NCBI RefSeq assembly: GCF_041224415.1
Contig: NZ_JBGFFE010000002.1
Span: 248,001 to 312,000, forward strand
Direction: 5' to 3'
DNA length: 64,000 nt
Source of the DNA: Clostridium_B lapidicellarium
GTDB taxonomy: Bacteria; Bacillota; Clostridia; Clostridiales; Clostridiaceae
In this document: piece after piece, positions 41,501 to 49,866 of the stretch
How positions within the stretch are numbered: position 1 is the first letter of the stretch
Layout of the letters: every line of letters begins with the position of its first letter
Program-made: the position numbers and the translations under genes
The notes under the pieces: generated by a model
What the model saw: the letters and a program-made list of their open reading frames with translations, nothing else
What the model was told of the DNA's origin: nothing
Databases searched by the model: none

Positions 41501-42638
41501 CAACTTCTCTACGCATGCTGTCTGCATCCATTGATAAATTATCCGTTATCCTCCGGATTGAATCATTTAAACCATTTAGAGAACTTGGATCATTGCCAAG
41601 CACACTGATACACAATGGTCTTATTTCTTCAGGTATTTTTTCTGTCAGCACTCTGAGTGCCTTGCTTCTTTGACTTGTTATCAACACCCTTTTACCATGG
41701 GCAAGAAGATGACATATTAAATTGACTATGGTATGACTTTTGCCAGTACCTGGAGGTCCCTGAACGACTACTCCATAGTTTTGGGAAATTTTCTTTACTA
41801 TTTCTTTTTGCTCTAAATTTGCAGGCAACGGAAAAAGTAAATCCTCTCCTACTTTTTCCCATTCATGTTTTTCTTCATCATTACAGTCAATATTTTTTTC
41901 ATCTACCAATGCCCTTATAGTCTCAGGTATTTTACAGCCATTATCTATAGCCTTAATTATATTATTTATTTCGATCTGCCACAATTTAGCATTACTTTTT
42001 CTTACAAAAATAACAGAAGTATTATATATATTTGGATATTCTTCAAAGTTAATTCTCTTTTTTGAAAAATTACTTTTTTTAAATTCCCCCGAAATATCTA
42101 TATATGAAAAAAGTTTTAAAAATATTTGTTCAATTTGTTTTAAATTTCTCGGATCCAGGTTAATTCTATTTATCCTATCAGCTAAAGCAAAAATATCATG
42201 TATATTACATTCCTCAAATCCCTCAAATAATGAGGTTTCCAAAACAGTTTTACTTGAAGGGATCAGTGTAAATACCTCTTTTCCTCTGTCAAACCCTATT
42301 TTCATCCTTGTAGTTAGTACAGGATGAAGGATCTTTTCATTCCCTCTTTTCCACAGGAGTAAACCATGTCCAAAAACTACTTCAAAATTATCCTCATTTT
42401 TTTCATTTTCCTGATATATATGGAAAAATTCTTCATACAGCTTGCCGCACTTTATATTTACTTCAATCCAAGGTTCATTTATATTCAGTTTATTTACAGT
42501 ACATCCCGATATGTGTGAAAAATCCTCTTCCCAATAAAATTTCTCATAATCATATACACTTCTTATAACCTTCCTATTTAATTTTTTCAAGCTCAATAAA
42601 TAAGAAAATATATTTTTTACCCTGTTCCTATAATCCAT
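38556..42638 (-). CDS. Large SF1 helicase with C-terminal nuclease-like domain
   Basis: The ~1,360-aa protein has an N-terminal region of ~280 residues without recognised motifs, Walker A QGPPGTGKSHTIVN (~293), a long helical insert (~400-900), Walker B VIIFDESSQSD (~955), GDDNQISPEVV, and late SF1 motifs YSFQGDERDI (~1157) and NVAASRARNQMW (~1190). The last ~100 residues (KYKMDFIVEG, VAVICEGD, RQLDLERVGWVFYRI) match the restriction-endonuclease-like domain often attached to such helicases (MTES_1575 type). These proteins occur in phage-defence settings. It stands alone between prdR and dedA. ATG 42638 follows AGGAGG; no partner gene is adjacent. Confidence 0.75.
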   Translation of the reverse strand: MDYRNRVKNIFSYLLSLKKLNRKVIRSVYDYEKFYWEEDFSHISGCTVNKLNINEPWIEVNIKCGKLYEEFFHIYQENEKNEDNFEVVFGHGLLLWKRGNEKILHPVLTTRMKIGFDRGKEVFTLIPSSKTVLETSLFEGFEECNIHDIFALADRINRINLDPRNLKQIEQIFLKLFSYIDISGEFKKSNFSKKRINFEEYPNIYNTSVIFVRKSNAKLWQIEINNIIKAIDNGCKIPETIRALVDEKNIDCNDEEKHEWEKVGEDLLFPLPANLEQKEIVKKISQNYGVVVQGPPGTGKSHTIVNLICHLLAHGKRVLITSQRSKALRVLTEKIPEEIRPLCISVLGNDPSSLNGLNDSIRRITDNLSMDADSMRREVELLENKLEFCKERQNELYKKFKCIQELERKNVNYDGREYTLMDIAKWVRSNRKKYCWLEDRISMEDIMPLTEREFDLLIYLREVVDKNQKYEFDNLKGVIGKIPEDDEICGKISEYKKLRLEYHRYIKMLKGWYVPCDSVCEYDKLLALLEECKGKITILGEGVWGSIFNKYYNSNLTRQTFKDLLYKSNNCMLIFSKIRNQIRNHNIEISDDIDIDSFLENFEVLYSCFDKKGKIGKIFIMTHPECNYVLKNCKVDGVPLRNMEQAIIVKLYIQQRQIVNELKNIWNNTMRDYGLKTVTLSMKPSDMVIMEKNLEYLQEIVNWDMKYKKLIEKNLGRIAFPKDIDWHNKESYDYLAECVKAIKGVNTYNDDKAYIEVFKKTIKNTGKLKKLYEAVDKLNVEEVKAVLQELREIKGLKNKCIKIDELVDKLSKVCPETAENIIDNWGSGKEKFNDWAQAWKWAQWNSLLDHMYSLNLEKIEGAIGIEKSREKEIIKEMVSKKTWYNQILRTTENEKRSLFSWMQAVKRIGKGRGKMVPEYRKIAQREMEKCKKIIPVWIMPLNRVIENVKLSKNMFDVIIFDESSQSDLFSLCALMRAKRAVIVGDDNQISPEVVGVDQRTMYNLINKYLKEIPQRQWFDLQTSLYDTALRVFPARLMLKEHFRCVPEIINFSNNLVYSGEMLTLRYPRINERFYPVINTIKVEEGVRDSSKPVNIKEAECLVDKVAACCRDSKYSNMSMGVISLLGEAQGRLIENMLKEKIGVKEIIRRKLICGDAYSFQGDERDIMFLSMVISKNVKFAPLTKENDIKRFNVAASRARNQMWLFHSVDLKDLNQECVRYSLLNYCLNYDKNGSDSRNIEYIFQTEFQKDVYNLIKNRGYKVTPEIKIGKYKMDFIVEGVRNRVAVICEGDMPSEEYNWREAVERQLDLERVGWVFYRIMGSEFYHDPERTMKKLWNKLDNIGIERYGIQTADAKVLKVV

Positions 42639-42785
42639 AATCTCCCTCCTAATAATGGCCAATTAAATAGTATATTTACTTTTATGTTAAATTATACCAT
42701 CGAATGAGGAAAATTTCAAAATTTTCGTTAAACAAAATTCACATATTCATGACAGTATTTTTCTACAATTATTTAAAAATTAAAA

Positions 42786-42814
42786 GAAGCAAGTTTTAAA
42801 ATAAAGCTCACTTC
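42786..42814 (-). terminator. Terminator of dedA
   Basis: On the minus strand GAAGTGAGCTTTA pairs with TAAAACTTGCTTC (wobble pairs and one mismatch), then TTTTAATTTTT. The stem overlaps the stop codon. Confidence 0.55.
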
Positions 42815-43407
42815 CTGACTTTTTTCACTATTATTTTGTAAACAATAAATCCTATTATCACAATCACTAAGGCCATATCAGCAAAATGGAACCAACTTCT
42901 TATAATTGTCCAATTCTCTCCCATCTTATATCCAGCATATCCTAAAAATATGCTCCACAACAGGGAACCTAACAGAGTATAAACAACAAATTTTTTGATT
43001 TCCATTTTACTTATACCTGCAGGAAGAGAAATAAAAGTTCTAATTATAGGTAAAAGTCTGGAAAAAAATACAATTTTTTCTCCATATTTATTAAAATAGT
43101 AATCACTTTTCTCAAGACGTGACTTAGACAACCTAAGTTTATCTGCATATTTTTCAACTAAAGGTCTTCCTCCTATTCTTCCTAAAAAATAAGCACCTAT
43201 AGAGCCTAACATCCCGCCTAGTGTCCCAAATACTATAATAAGTAATAAATTTAACCTCCCGGTAAAACTCAAATATCCCCCAAAAGGTAATATAGCTTCA
43301 CTGGGAATAGGTATACATGCACTTTCCAATGCCATTGCTGCAGTTATACCTATATAACCAGTTTTATCTAAAACAAAAATAACTGCATTTATTAAGCTTT
43401 CTACCAT
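42808..43407 (-). CDS. DedA family membrane protein
   Basis: The 199-aa protein has the DedA signature: ESACIPIPSEAILPFGGYL in the first helical hairpin, GRIGGRPLVEKYADK in a cytoplasmic loop, and FFSRLLPIIRTFISLPAGISKM with the conserved arginines, followed by GSLLWSIFLGYAGYKMGENW. DedA proteins are membrane proteins needed for envelope integrity; recent work ties members to recycling of undecaprenyl phosphate or lipid flipping. ATG 43407 is chosen because GAGAGGAA precedes it. It lies 50 bp after the LacI-family gene and may be co-transcribed with it. Confidence 0.88.
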   Translation of the reverse strand: MVESLINAVIFVLDKTGYIGITAAMALESACIPIPSEAILPFGGYLSFTGRLNLLLIIVFGTLGGMLGSIGAYFLGRIGGRPLVEKYADKLRLSKSRLEKSDYYFNKYGEKIVFFSRLLPIIRTFISLPAGISKMEIKKFVVYTLLGSLLWSIFLGYAGYKMGENWTIIRSWFHFADMALVIVIIGFIVYKIIVKKVRK

Positions 43408-43456
43408 CGTTATTTCCTCTCTCACTGGGATGAATGTATATATTTATACATAATCA

Positions 43457-44452
43457 TTATTTGCAGGAATCTCTTTCAATTAACTCATGTGGCAATATAT
43501 AATTTCTTTCTTCCAATTTTTCTTTATTTATCATTTTTATAAGCATTCTCATACCTATTGAACCCATATCATAAATAGGCTGTGATATAGTTGTCAACTT
43601 AGGATAAAATACAGATGCCAAATATACATTATTAAATCCCATTACATCTATATCTTCAGGTACCCTGATTCCATTATCCCTGAGTGCATTTATAACTCCA
43701 ACAGCTATCTCATCGCTGGTGCAAAATATTGAATCTATTTTTGTTTTACTCAATATTACATTTATACCTTTATATCCATTTCTAGCTCTAGAACTAGTAA
43801 AATAAATCCTATTTTCATCAAGTGTTAGGTTATTTTTTTCAAGAGCCTTTTTATAACCTCTATATCTCATAGCACTGGCATTGACTATATCCTCTCCTGC
43901 ACCTATATAAGCTATTCTTTTGTTACCTTTTTTTATTAAATATGTAACTCCATCATAGGCTGCCTTTTCATTGTCAATAGTTACACTTGGAATATCCTCG
44001 CCTTTACTCTTGCTTTCCACCAAAACCATAGGAAATTGAAGTTGTTTTATAAGGCTTAAAATATTGGGTTCAAGAGAATTGCTCATATACAAGACTCCGT
44101 CCACCATTTTTTCTTTTAAAACTTTTAAATACTCCATTTCCTTTTCTATATTCAAATCAGTATTGCACAGTATTATATTATAGTCATATATATTTGCTAC
44201 ATCCTCAGCTCCCCTTACAATTTCAGGATAAAATTGATTGGATATATCTGGGATAATTATTCCTATAGTTCTTGTTCTCTGTGTTTTAAGACTTCTTGCC
44301 ACTATATTCGGCCTATATCCCAATTTTTTAATAGCTTCTACTACTCTCTTCTTAGTTTCTTCGTTTACAACGTCTACATCATTAAGTACTCTAGATACCG
44401 TAGCTATCGAAACTCCAGCTTCTCTTGCCACGTCTTTAATTGATGCCGCCAC
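43457..44452 (-). CDS. ccpA: LacI-family regulator, probably CcpA
   Basis: The 331-aa protein has a LacI helix-turn-helix at its start (IKDVAREAGVSIATVSRVLN) and the periplasmic-binding-like core (IGIIIPDISNQFYPEIVRGA, VPEDIDVMGFNN). Similarity to clostridial CcpA and its position next to ileS, the order I recall for Clostridium acetobutylicum, support carbon catabolite control; CcpA binds HPr-Ser-P and cre sites. It could still be a sugar-specific LacI regulator. Starts at GTG 44452 with TAGGTGAT upstream. Confidence 0.75.
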   Translation of the reverse strand: MAASIKDVAREAGVSIATVSRVLNDVDVVNEETKKRVVEAIKKLGYRPNIVARSLKTQRTRTIGIIIPDISNQFYPEIVRGAEDVANIYDYNIILCNTDLNIEKEMEYLKVLKEKMVDGVLYMSNSLEPNILSLIKQLQFPMVLVESKSKGEDIPSVTIDNEKAAYDGVTYLIKKGNKRIAYIGAGEDIVNASAMRYRGYKKALEKNNLTLDENRIYFTSSRARNGYKGINVILSKTKIDSIFCTSDEIAVGVINALRDNGIRVPEDIDVMGFNNVYLASVFYPKLTTISQPIYDMGSIGMRMLIKMINKEKLEERNYILPHELIERDSCK

Positions 44453-44575
44453 TTTATATCACCTACCAATTTGTGTTTTTTATAATTATACTTATAAAAT
44501 TACATTATTACAAGATAATTTACATATTTTTATCAATCACCAACATTTTAATGCAACAGATTGATTTAAACAACC

Positions 44576-44614
44576 CTCAGTTCCAGGTAAAATCAAAAAT
44601 TTCCCGGAACTGAG
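44576..44614 (-). terminator. Hairpin between ileS and ccpA
   Basis: CTCAGTTCC pairs with GGAACTGAG across a 21-base region; it lies 45 bp past the ileS stop. T run is weak. Confidence 0.55.
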
Positions 44615-44658
44615 AATATTATTTATCAAAAATCTATAACTTATCTCGTTGACTTATC

Positions 44659-47600
44659 TCATTTTGCCACTTCCATAGCTATATTAAATTTTTCCCCGTT
44701 GATATCACATTCACTATACTTTTTATCGGTATTATAGACAATATTTAAAGAGAGAGTTTCTTTTTTAATTCTACTTTCAAATTTTTTTACTACAGCTTCA
44801 AGTTTCCCACTTCCTGAAACATATAAATTTATTTTATCTGAAACTTCAAATCCACTTTCCTTTCTCATATTCTGCACCTTACTTAAAATTTCCCTTAAAT
44901 CTCCCTCTTCTTTAAGTTCTTCTGTAATAGTGGTCTCCAGAATAATACCTCTGCTCCCTTCACCTGCAAATGCAAAACCCTCACGGCCTTCCATGGTGAT
45001 AAGAAGATTATCTGAAGTCAGTTCTATCTCTGTATTTTCTATATTTATCTTTACAGTTTCATTATCATTTATTTTTTTTGCAAGTTTTACCTGATCCATG
45101 GAAGAGATCTTTTTCCTTATTTGCGGTATCAGTTTTCCATATTTCTTACCCAGCACTGGTAAATTAGGTTTTATGTTGAAATCTACATATTTTGATAGAT
45201 CCGCATTGAATTCAATGTTTTTAATATTCAATTCGTCTTTTATTATTTTTCCATAATAATCAGGTAAAGTATTTACACTTACAAGCATTTCTGAAAGAGG
45301 CTGCCTATTTTTGATATTGGCAGTGTTTCTAGCACTTCTTCCCAACTTAACTATCTTATAGGCCTCATCCATATCTCTTTCCAGATTTTCATCAACTGCA
45401 CTTTCATCATATTTAGGCCATTTACATAAATGTACACTTTCCGGTGCATCTTTGTCAAGATTTACCACGAGATTTTGATAGATTTCTTCTGTCATAAATG
45501 GTACAAAAGGTGCCGCTATTAAAACCAGTGTATTAAGTACCTTATATAGTGTTACATATGCACCTATTTTATCTTCTGTCAAATGTGAACCCCAAAACCT
45601 TGTTCTATTTCTTCTCACATACCAATTAGAAAGCTGATCAACAAAATCTCCGATATTTTGAGCTGCTTGAGTGATCCTATAATTATCCAAATGATCTTCA
45701 GTCTCTCTTATAAGTGAATTCAATCTGGAAATTATCCACTTATCCATTACATTTTTACTGACAAAATCCCTGTAATTCAGTGGATTGAAATTATCTAAAT
45801 CTGCATAAAGCACATAGAACGAATACACATTCCAGAGAGTTCCCAAAAACTTTCTCTGGCTATCTTGAACAGCTTCTTCATAGAATCGAGACGGAAGCCA
45901 AGGTGCACTTTCAGTATAAAAATACCACCTAGTCGCATCCGCTCCTTCATTTTCCAGTACCACCTCTGGACTCAATACATTTCCCTTGTGTTTTGACATT
46001 TTTATCCCATGTTTATCCAGTACATGCCCTAGAACCAAACAATTTTCAAATGGGCTCCTGTCAAATAACACAGTAGATATGGCCATAAGAGTATAGAACC
46101 ATCCTCTAGTTTGATCTACCGCTTCGGATATAAATTGAGCAGGAAAATTTTGCTTAAAAAGCTCCTTGTTTTCAAAAGGATAATGATGCTGTGCAAAAGG
46201 CATGGAACCTGAATCAAACCAACAGTCAATTACATCCGAGGATCTTTTCATTTCTCTGCCGCATTTAGGACATTTTAATTTAATTTCATCAATATATGGT
46301 TTATGAAGTTCTATATTTTCAGGTACATTTATACCTTTTTCTCTTAATTCCTCAATGCTTCCTATACACTCCTTGTGTCCGCATTCACATTCCCATATTG
46401 GAAGTGGTGTACCCCAATATCTCTCTCTGCTGAGACCCCAGTCTATTACTCCTCCAACAAAGTTTCCAAATCTTCCGGTTCTTATATTGTCAGGATACCA
46501 ATTTGTATTATTGGTATTTCTAACCAGTTCATCTCTGACAGAGGACATTTTAATAAACCAGGTATCCCTCGGATAATATAAAAGAGGAGTATCACATCTC
46601 CAGCAAAATGGGTAAGAGTGAGTGAATTTCTCTGTTTTATAAAGTATTCCCTTTTCCTTTAAATACTCTATTATCTTGGGCTCTGCATTTTTTACAAATA
46701 TTCCCTTCCAGGGTGTAACTTCTTCTTTAAATCTACCCTGTGTATCTACAGAATTGGTCATAGGTATGTCATACTTTTTACAGCTTTTACTGTCATCTTC
46801 ACCAAAAGCAGGGGCAGTATGCACTATCCCGGTACCATCAGTCAAAGTTACATAATCTGCATGGATCACATAATGTGCCCTGCCCTTAAAAGATACAAAA
46901 TTGAACATCGGTTCATAGTCCAGGCCAACCAATTCTGTTCCTTTGAATTTTTTCAAGATTCTGTACTCATCTTCCAGTTTATTCAAAAGAGCTTCTGCCA
47001 ATATTAAATGTTCTCCTTTGTTTAACACTTCCACGTAATCATAATTTTCATTCACTGCCAATGCCATATTATTTGGAAGTGTCCATGGAGTTGTCGTCCA
47101 TGCAAGCATATATTTATTCTTATTCTTGAGTTTAAATTTAACGTATATGGACGTTTCCTTTACATCTTTGTATCCCTGTGAAACCTCATGAGAAGAAAGT
47201 GCAGTACCGCACCTCGGACAATAGGGTACTACCTTATGGCCCTTATACAAAAGCCCTTTTTTCCATATTTCCTTCAATGCCCACCATTCAGATTCTATAT
47301 AGTCATTATGATAAGTTACATAGGGATTATCCATATCCACCCAGAAACCTATCCTATCGGACATCTTTCTCCACTGACTCACATATGTAAATACACTGTC
47401 TTTACATTTCTTTATGAAATTTTCCACCCCATAATCCTCTATTTGGGGTTTACCTGAAATTCCAAGACTTTTTTCAACTTCAAGCTCCACTGGAAGACCA
47501 TGGGTATCCCATCCGGCTTTTCTCAAAACCTTATATCCCTGCATAGCTTTATATCTAGGTATAAGATCCTTCATAGACCTTGTCAAGACATGGCCTATAT

Positions 47601-47763
47601 GCGGTTTCCCGTTAGCAGTTGGAGGTCCATCATAAAAAGTAAAATACTTCCCATCCCCATTCTCCTTAAAGCTTTTTTCCTCTATTTTCTTGTCTTTCCA
47701 TAATTCAAGGACATCTTTTTCTCTTTGGACAAAACTTTTGCTATTGTCGATTTTTTTGTACAT
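44659..47763 (-). CDS. ileS: Isoleucyl-tRNA synthetase
   Basis: The 1,034-aa class I synthetase has the HIGH motif as PPTANGKPHIGHVLTR (~45-60), the editing domain, and the KMSKS loop as IKMSKHKGN (~587). Sequence features such as DTHGLPVELEVEKSLGISGK, together with the length, match the IleS2-type (eukaryote-like) subclass, which is often less sensitive to mupirocin; that is inference. Zn-binding CPKCGREMK and CPRCGT segments occur in the middle. It is controlled by a T-box leader. GAAAGGGG precedes the ATG. Confidence 0.95.
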   Translation of the reverse strand: MYKKIDNSKSFVQREKDVLELWKDKKIEEKSFKENGDGKYFTFYDGPPTANGKPHIGHVLTRSMKDLIPRYKAMQGYKVLRKAGWDTHGLPVELEVEKSLGISGKPQIEDYGVENFIKKCKDSVFTYVSQWRKMSDRIGFWVDMDNPYVTYHNDYIESEWWALKEIWKKGLLYKGHKVVPYCPRCGTALSSHEVSQGYKDVKETSIYVKFKLKNKNKYMLAWTTTPWTLPNNMALAVNENYDYVEVLNKGEHLILAEALLNKLEDEYRILKKFKGTELVGLDYEPMFNFVSFKGRAHYVIHADYVTLTDGTGIVHTAPAFGEDDSKSCKKYDIPMTNSVDTQGRFKEEVTPWKGIFVKNAEPKIIEYLKEKGILYKTEKFTHSYPFCWRCDTPLLYYPRDTWFIKMSSVRDELVRNTNNTNWYPDNIRTGRFGNFVGGVIDWGLSRERYWGTPLPIWECECGHKECIGSIEELREKGINVPENIELHKPYIDEIKLKCPKCGREMKRSSDVIDCWFDSGSMPFAQHHYPFENKELFKQNFPAQFISEAVDQTRGWFYTLMAISTVLFDRSPFENCLVLGHVLDKHGIKMSKHKGNVLSPEVVLENEGADATRWYFYTESAPWLPSRFYEEAVQDSQRKFLGTLWNVYSFYVLYADLDNFNPLNYRDFVSKNVMDKWIISRLNSLIRETEDHLDNYRITQAAQNIGDFVDQLSNWYVRRNRTRFWGSHLTEDKIGAYVTLYKVLNTLVLIAAPFVPFMTEEIYQNLVVNLDKDAPESVHLCKWPKYDESAVDENLERDMDEAYKIVKLGRSARNTANIKNRQPLSEMLVSVNTLPDYYGKIIKDELNIKNIEFNADLSKYVDFNIKPNLPVLGKKYGKLIPQIRKKISSMDQVKLAKKINDNETVKINIENTEIELTSDNLLITMEGREGFAFAGEGSRGIILETTITEELKEEGDLREILSKVQNMRKESGFEVSDKINLYVSGSGKLEAVVKKFESRIKKETLSLNIVYNTDKKYSECDINGEKFNIAMEVAK

Positions 47764-47852
47764 GATTTGACCCCTTTCTCTCTTATTATTAAATCTTTAC
47801 TAATATACACATTTTATACAAGATAATGAACTAAAATATACAGAAAATAAAT

Positions 47853-48118
47853 AAAAAAACTTCATCCAAATAGGACGAAGTTTTTTTCGCTATACCACCT
47901 ATGATAATGTTTCTACTATGATATAATTTTCTTTAACGCAGAATTACGTAAAAGTCTACTCCAGCATATATCCACAATTCCATTTCAACTTTCAAACTCC
48001 GAAGTGATTTTCTCCAATTCATTCTATGAGTTCTCACCGTCCCTCATTCTCTGTAAGTAATTACAAATTTGGATACTCTTCTTCTTCAATGTTTCTTAAG
48101 ACGACTACGATTTAATTT
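47853..48118 (-). promoter_or_regulatory. Isoleucine T-box riboswitch
   Basis: Minus-strand leader of ileS. It contains a stem I with CAGAGAATGAG and GGTGAGAAC, an ATC (isoleucine) specifier within GAAAATCACTTC (48006-48008), the T-box sequence AGGTGGTATAGCG (47888-47900), and a terminator stem AACTTCGTCC/GGATGAAGTT with T run (47853-47887). Uncharged tRNA-Ile would stabilise the antiterminator and allow ileS transcription. Confidence 0.88.
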
Positions 48119-48124
48119 CCTTCT

Positions 48125-48153
48125 ATTATATTATATGATTTTTTCATTGTCAA
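48125..48153 (-). promoter_or_regulatory. Sigma-A promoter of ileS
   Basis: TTGACA (48148-48153) and TATAAT (48125-48130) with a 17-bp spacer lie just upstream of the T-box leader. Confidence 0.85.
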
Positions 48154-48244
48154 TAATTTATGCTATATTATTAATAATACACCTATAATATTCATATAAT
48201 AACACCAACAATAAAAAAAGTCTTTTATAAAGGGGATATGCTTT

Positions 48245-48877
48245 ATGAAAATAAAATGGTTAGGCCACTCTAGTTTTCTATTGCAGGATTCAATGGGCCG
48301 TACACTTCTAACAGATCCTTTTGACGGAACCGTAGGTTACAAGGTTTTCCAAGATAAAGTGGATTCAATTACAATAAGTCACAATCATTTTGACCACAAC
48401 TATACGAAAAATGTAAAGTACAGCCATATTATAGACAAACCAGGTTTCTTTAATCCAGATGGTATATCAATTGTGGGAATACCTTCTTATCACGACAAAG
48501 TGAAAGGTGCAAAACGTGGCAAAAATATAATATTTGTAATAGAAATGGACAATTATAGAATATGTCATCTTGGAGATATAGGATATGTGCTATCTAAAGA
48601 TGAGATAGATAAATTAGGCAAAATAGATGTATTGATGATTCCAGTAGGGGGTAACTTTACCATAGACGGTAAAGAAGCTGCAATACTTGCTAAATCCATC
48701 AACAGTCATATAATAATTCCCATGCACTATAAAACTTCCCTGCTGACTTTTGAACTGGATGGATTGGAGAAATTCCTCAAATACGTAAAAAATGCTGAAA
48801 GAGTTAAAAGCAATACTCTGGTTGTAGAAAACAATCTGGAGAAATACAATTTAGTCAAGATACTTGATTTCAAATAG
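48245..48877 (+). CDS. MBL-fold metallo-hydrolase (UlaG-like)
   Basis: The 210-aa protein has a metallo-beta-lactamase fold with SHNHFDH (~45-51), GDIGYVLS and IIPMHYK near the end, and opens MKIKWLGHSSFLL like UlaG-type lactonases. These bind one or two metals; substrates vary widely and cannot be named. Start ATG follows AAAGGGG. It is the only gene on the plus strand in this part and converges on the ArsR gene with only three bases between stops. Confidence 0.8.
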   Translation: MKIKWLGHSSFLLQDSMGRTLLTDPFDGTVGYKVFQDKVDSITISHNHFDHNYTKNVKYSHIIDKPGFFNPDGISIVGIPSYHDKVKGAKRGKNIIFVIEMDNYRICHLGDIGYVLSKDEIDKLGKIDVLMIPVGGNFTIDGKEAAILAKSINSHIIIPMHYKTSLLTFELDGLEKFLKYVKNAERVKSNTLVVENNLEKYNLVKILDFK

Positions 48878-48880
48878 CTT

Positions 48881-49246
48881 TTAACTGTGTTCAACATGTT
48901 CCAGTCCTGCATTGAACAATTTGTTTATATGTTCGTCATCTAAAGAATAATATACTGATTTCCCATCTCTTCTAAATTTAACCAAACGAGCTGTCTTTAA
49001 AATTCTAAGCTGGTGAGATATAGCGGACTGACTCATTTGAAGTATTTCCGCTATATCACATACACAGAGCTCTTTCTTAAACAGTGCATATATTATCTTA
49101 ATCCTTGTAAAATCACCCAACACTTTAAAAAGGCCAGAAAGATCCCTAAAGACTTTTTCATCCAGCATACTTTCTTTAACACTTTTTATACAATCTTCAT
49201 GAAGTTCAGTACAAGAACACACTTCAATTTCCGAGTCCTCTTTCAC
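48881..49246 (-). CDS. ArsR/SmtB-family metal-responsive repressor
   Basis: The 121-aa protein has a winged helix with QMSQSAISHQLRIL and the alpha3 metal motif ELCVCD (~59-64), plus N-terminal cysteines (CSCTELHEDC), a combination seen in CadC-type sensors of Cd, Pb or Zn. It starts at GTG 49246 with GAGGGG upstream. No efflux pump is adjacent, so its targets lie elsewhere or it controls nearby genes; the tight convergence with the MBL gene is not by itself a regulatory clue. Confidence 0.8.
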   Translation of the reverse strand: MKEDSEIEVCSCTELHEDCIKSVKESMLDEKVFRDLSGLFKVLGDFTRIKIIYALFKKELCVCDIAEILQMSQSAISHQLRILKTARLVKFRRDGKSVYYSLDDEHINKLFNAGLEHVEHS

Positions 49247-49330
49247 ATTATCAACCCCTCACTATGGAGTATTATAATATATTTAATTAGAGTCTTTCAA
49301 GTAAATTCAACAGTAGGATAAAAATAATTT

Positions 49331-49843
49331 TCAATTATAAAGCATTTCCACAACCTTGTGGGATTTTAAACTCTTTTTTACATCAATAATCCTTTGATTG
49401 CCTGAACCCTTGAATTTTAATTTACTGTCCTTTTTATCTTCTTCAAATTTTCCATCAACCAATACATCTACATTGTTTATCAAGCTCTGCCACTGTTCAT
49501 TTTGAGTGCTGCCAACAATATATTCAAAAGTATACCCCGTATAACACCATATATTCAAACCCAGCCGCTCTATTTTCTCTGCCAGGTAGGCGAACTCACC
49601 TGCCTGTTCAAAGGGATCTCCGCCTGAAAATGTTACTCCAGTTATCAAGGGATTGTTTTTAACCTGCATAATCAATTCATCTGTATCTTCAAGTTCTCCT
49701 CCACTAAAATCATGGGTGGAAGGATTAAAGCATCCTCTGCAGTTGTGCCTGCATCCTTGAGCAAAAAATACCCTCCTCATTCCAGGTCCATTGACTAAAC
49801 TTTCATAGGCAATACCTGCAAGCCTGATTTTCTTTTTTACCAC
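49331..49843 (-). CDS. nrdG: Anaerobic ribonucleotide reductase activating protein
   Basis: The ~170-aa radical SAM enzyme has the motif CRHNCRGC preceded by GMRRVFFAQG, and GGDPFEQ for SAM. It generates the glycyl radical on NrdD. The start is taken as GTG 49843, nine bases after GGGAGG; TTG 49846 is equally possible, and a longer frame overlapping nrdD to 49882 is unlikely. It follows nrdD closely, as usual. Confidence 0.92.
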   Translation of the reverse strand: MVKKKIRLAGIAYESLVNGPGMRRVFFAQGCRHNCRGCFNPSTHDFSGGELEDTDELIMQVKNNPLITGVTFSGGDPFEQAGEFAYLAEKIERLGLNIWCYTGYTFEYIVGSTQNEQWQSLINNVDVLVDGKFEEDKKDSKLKFKGSGNQRIIDVKKSLKSHKVVEMLYN

Positions 49844-49866
49844 CAAGATTCGCCTCCCTAGACAAT

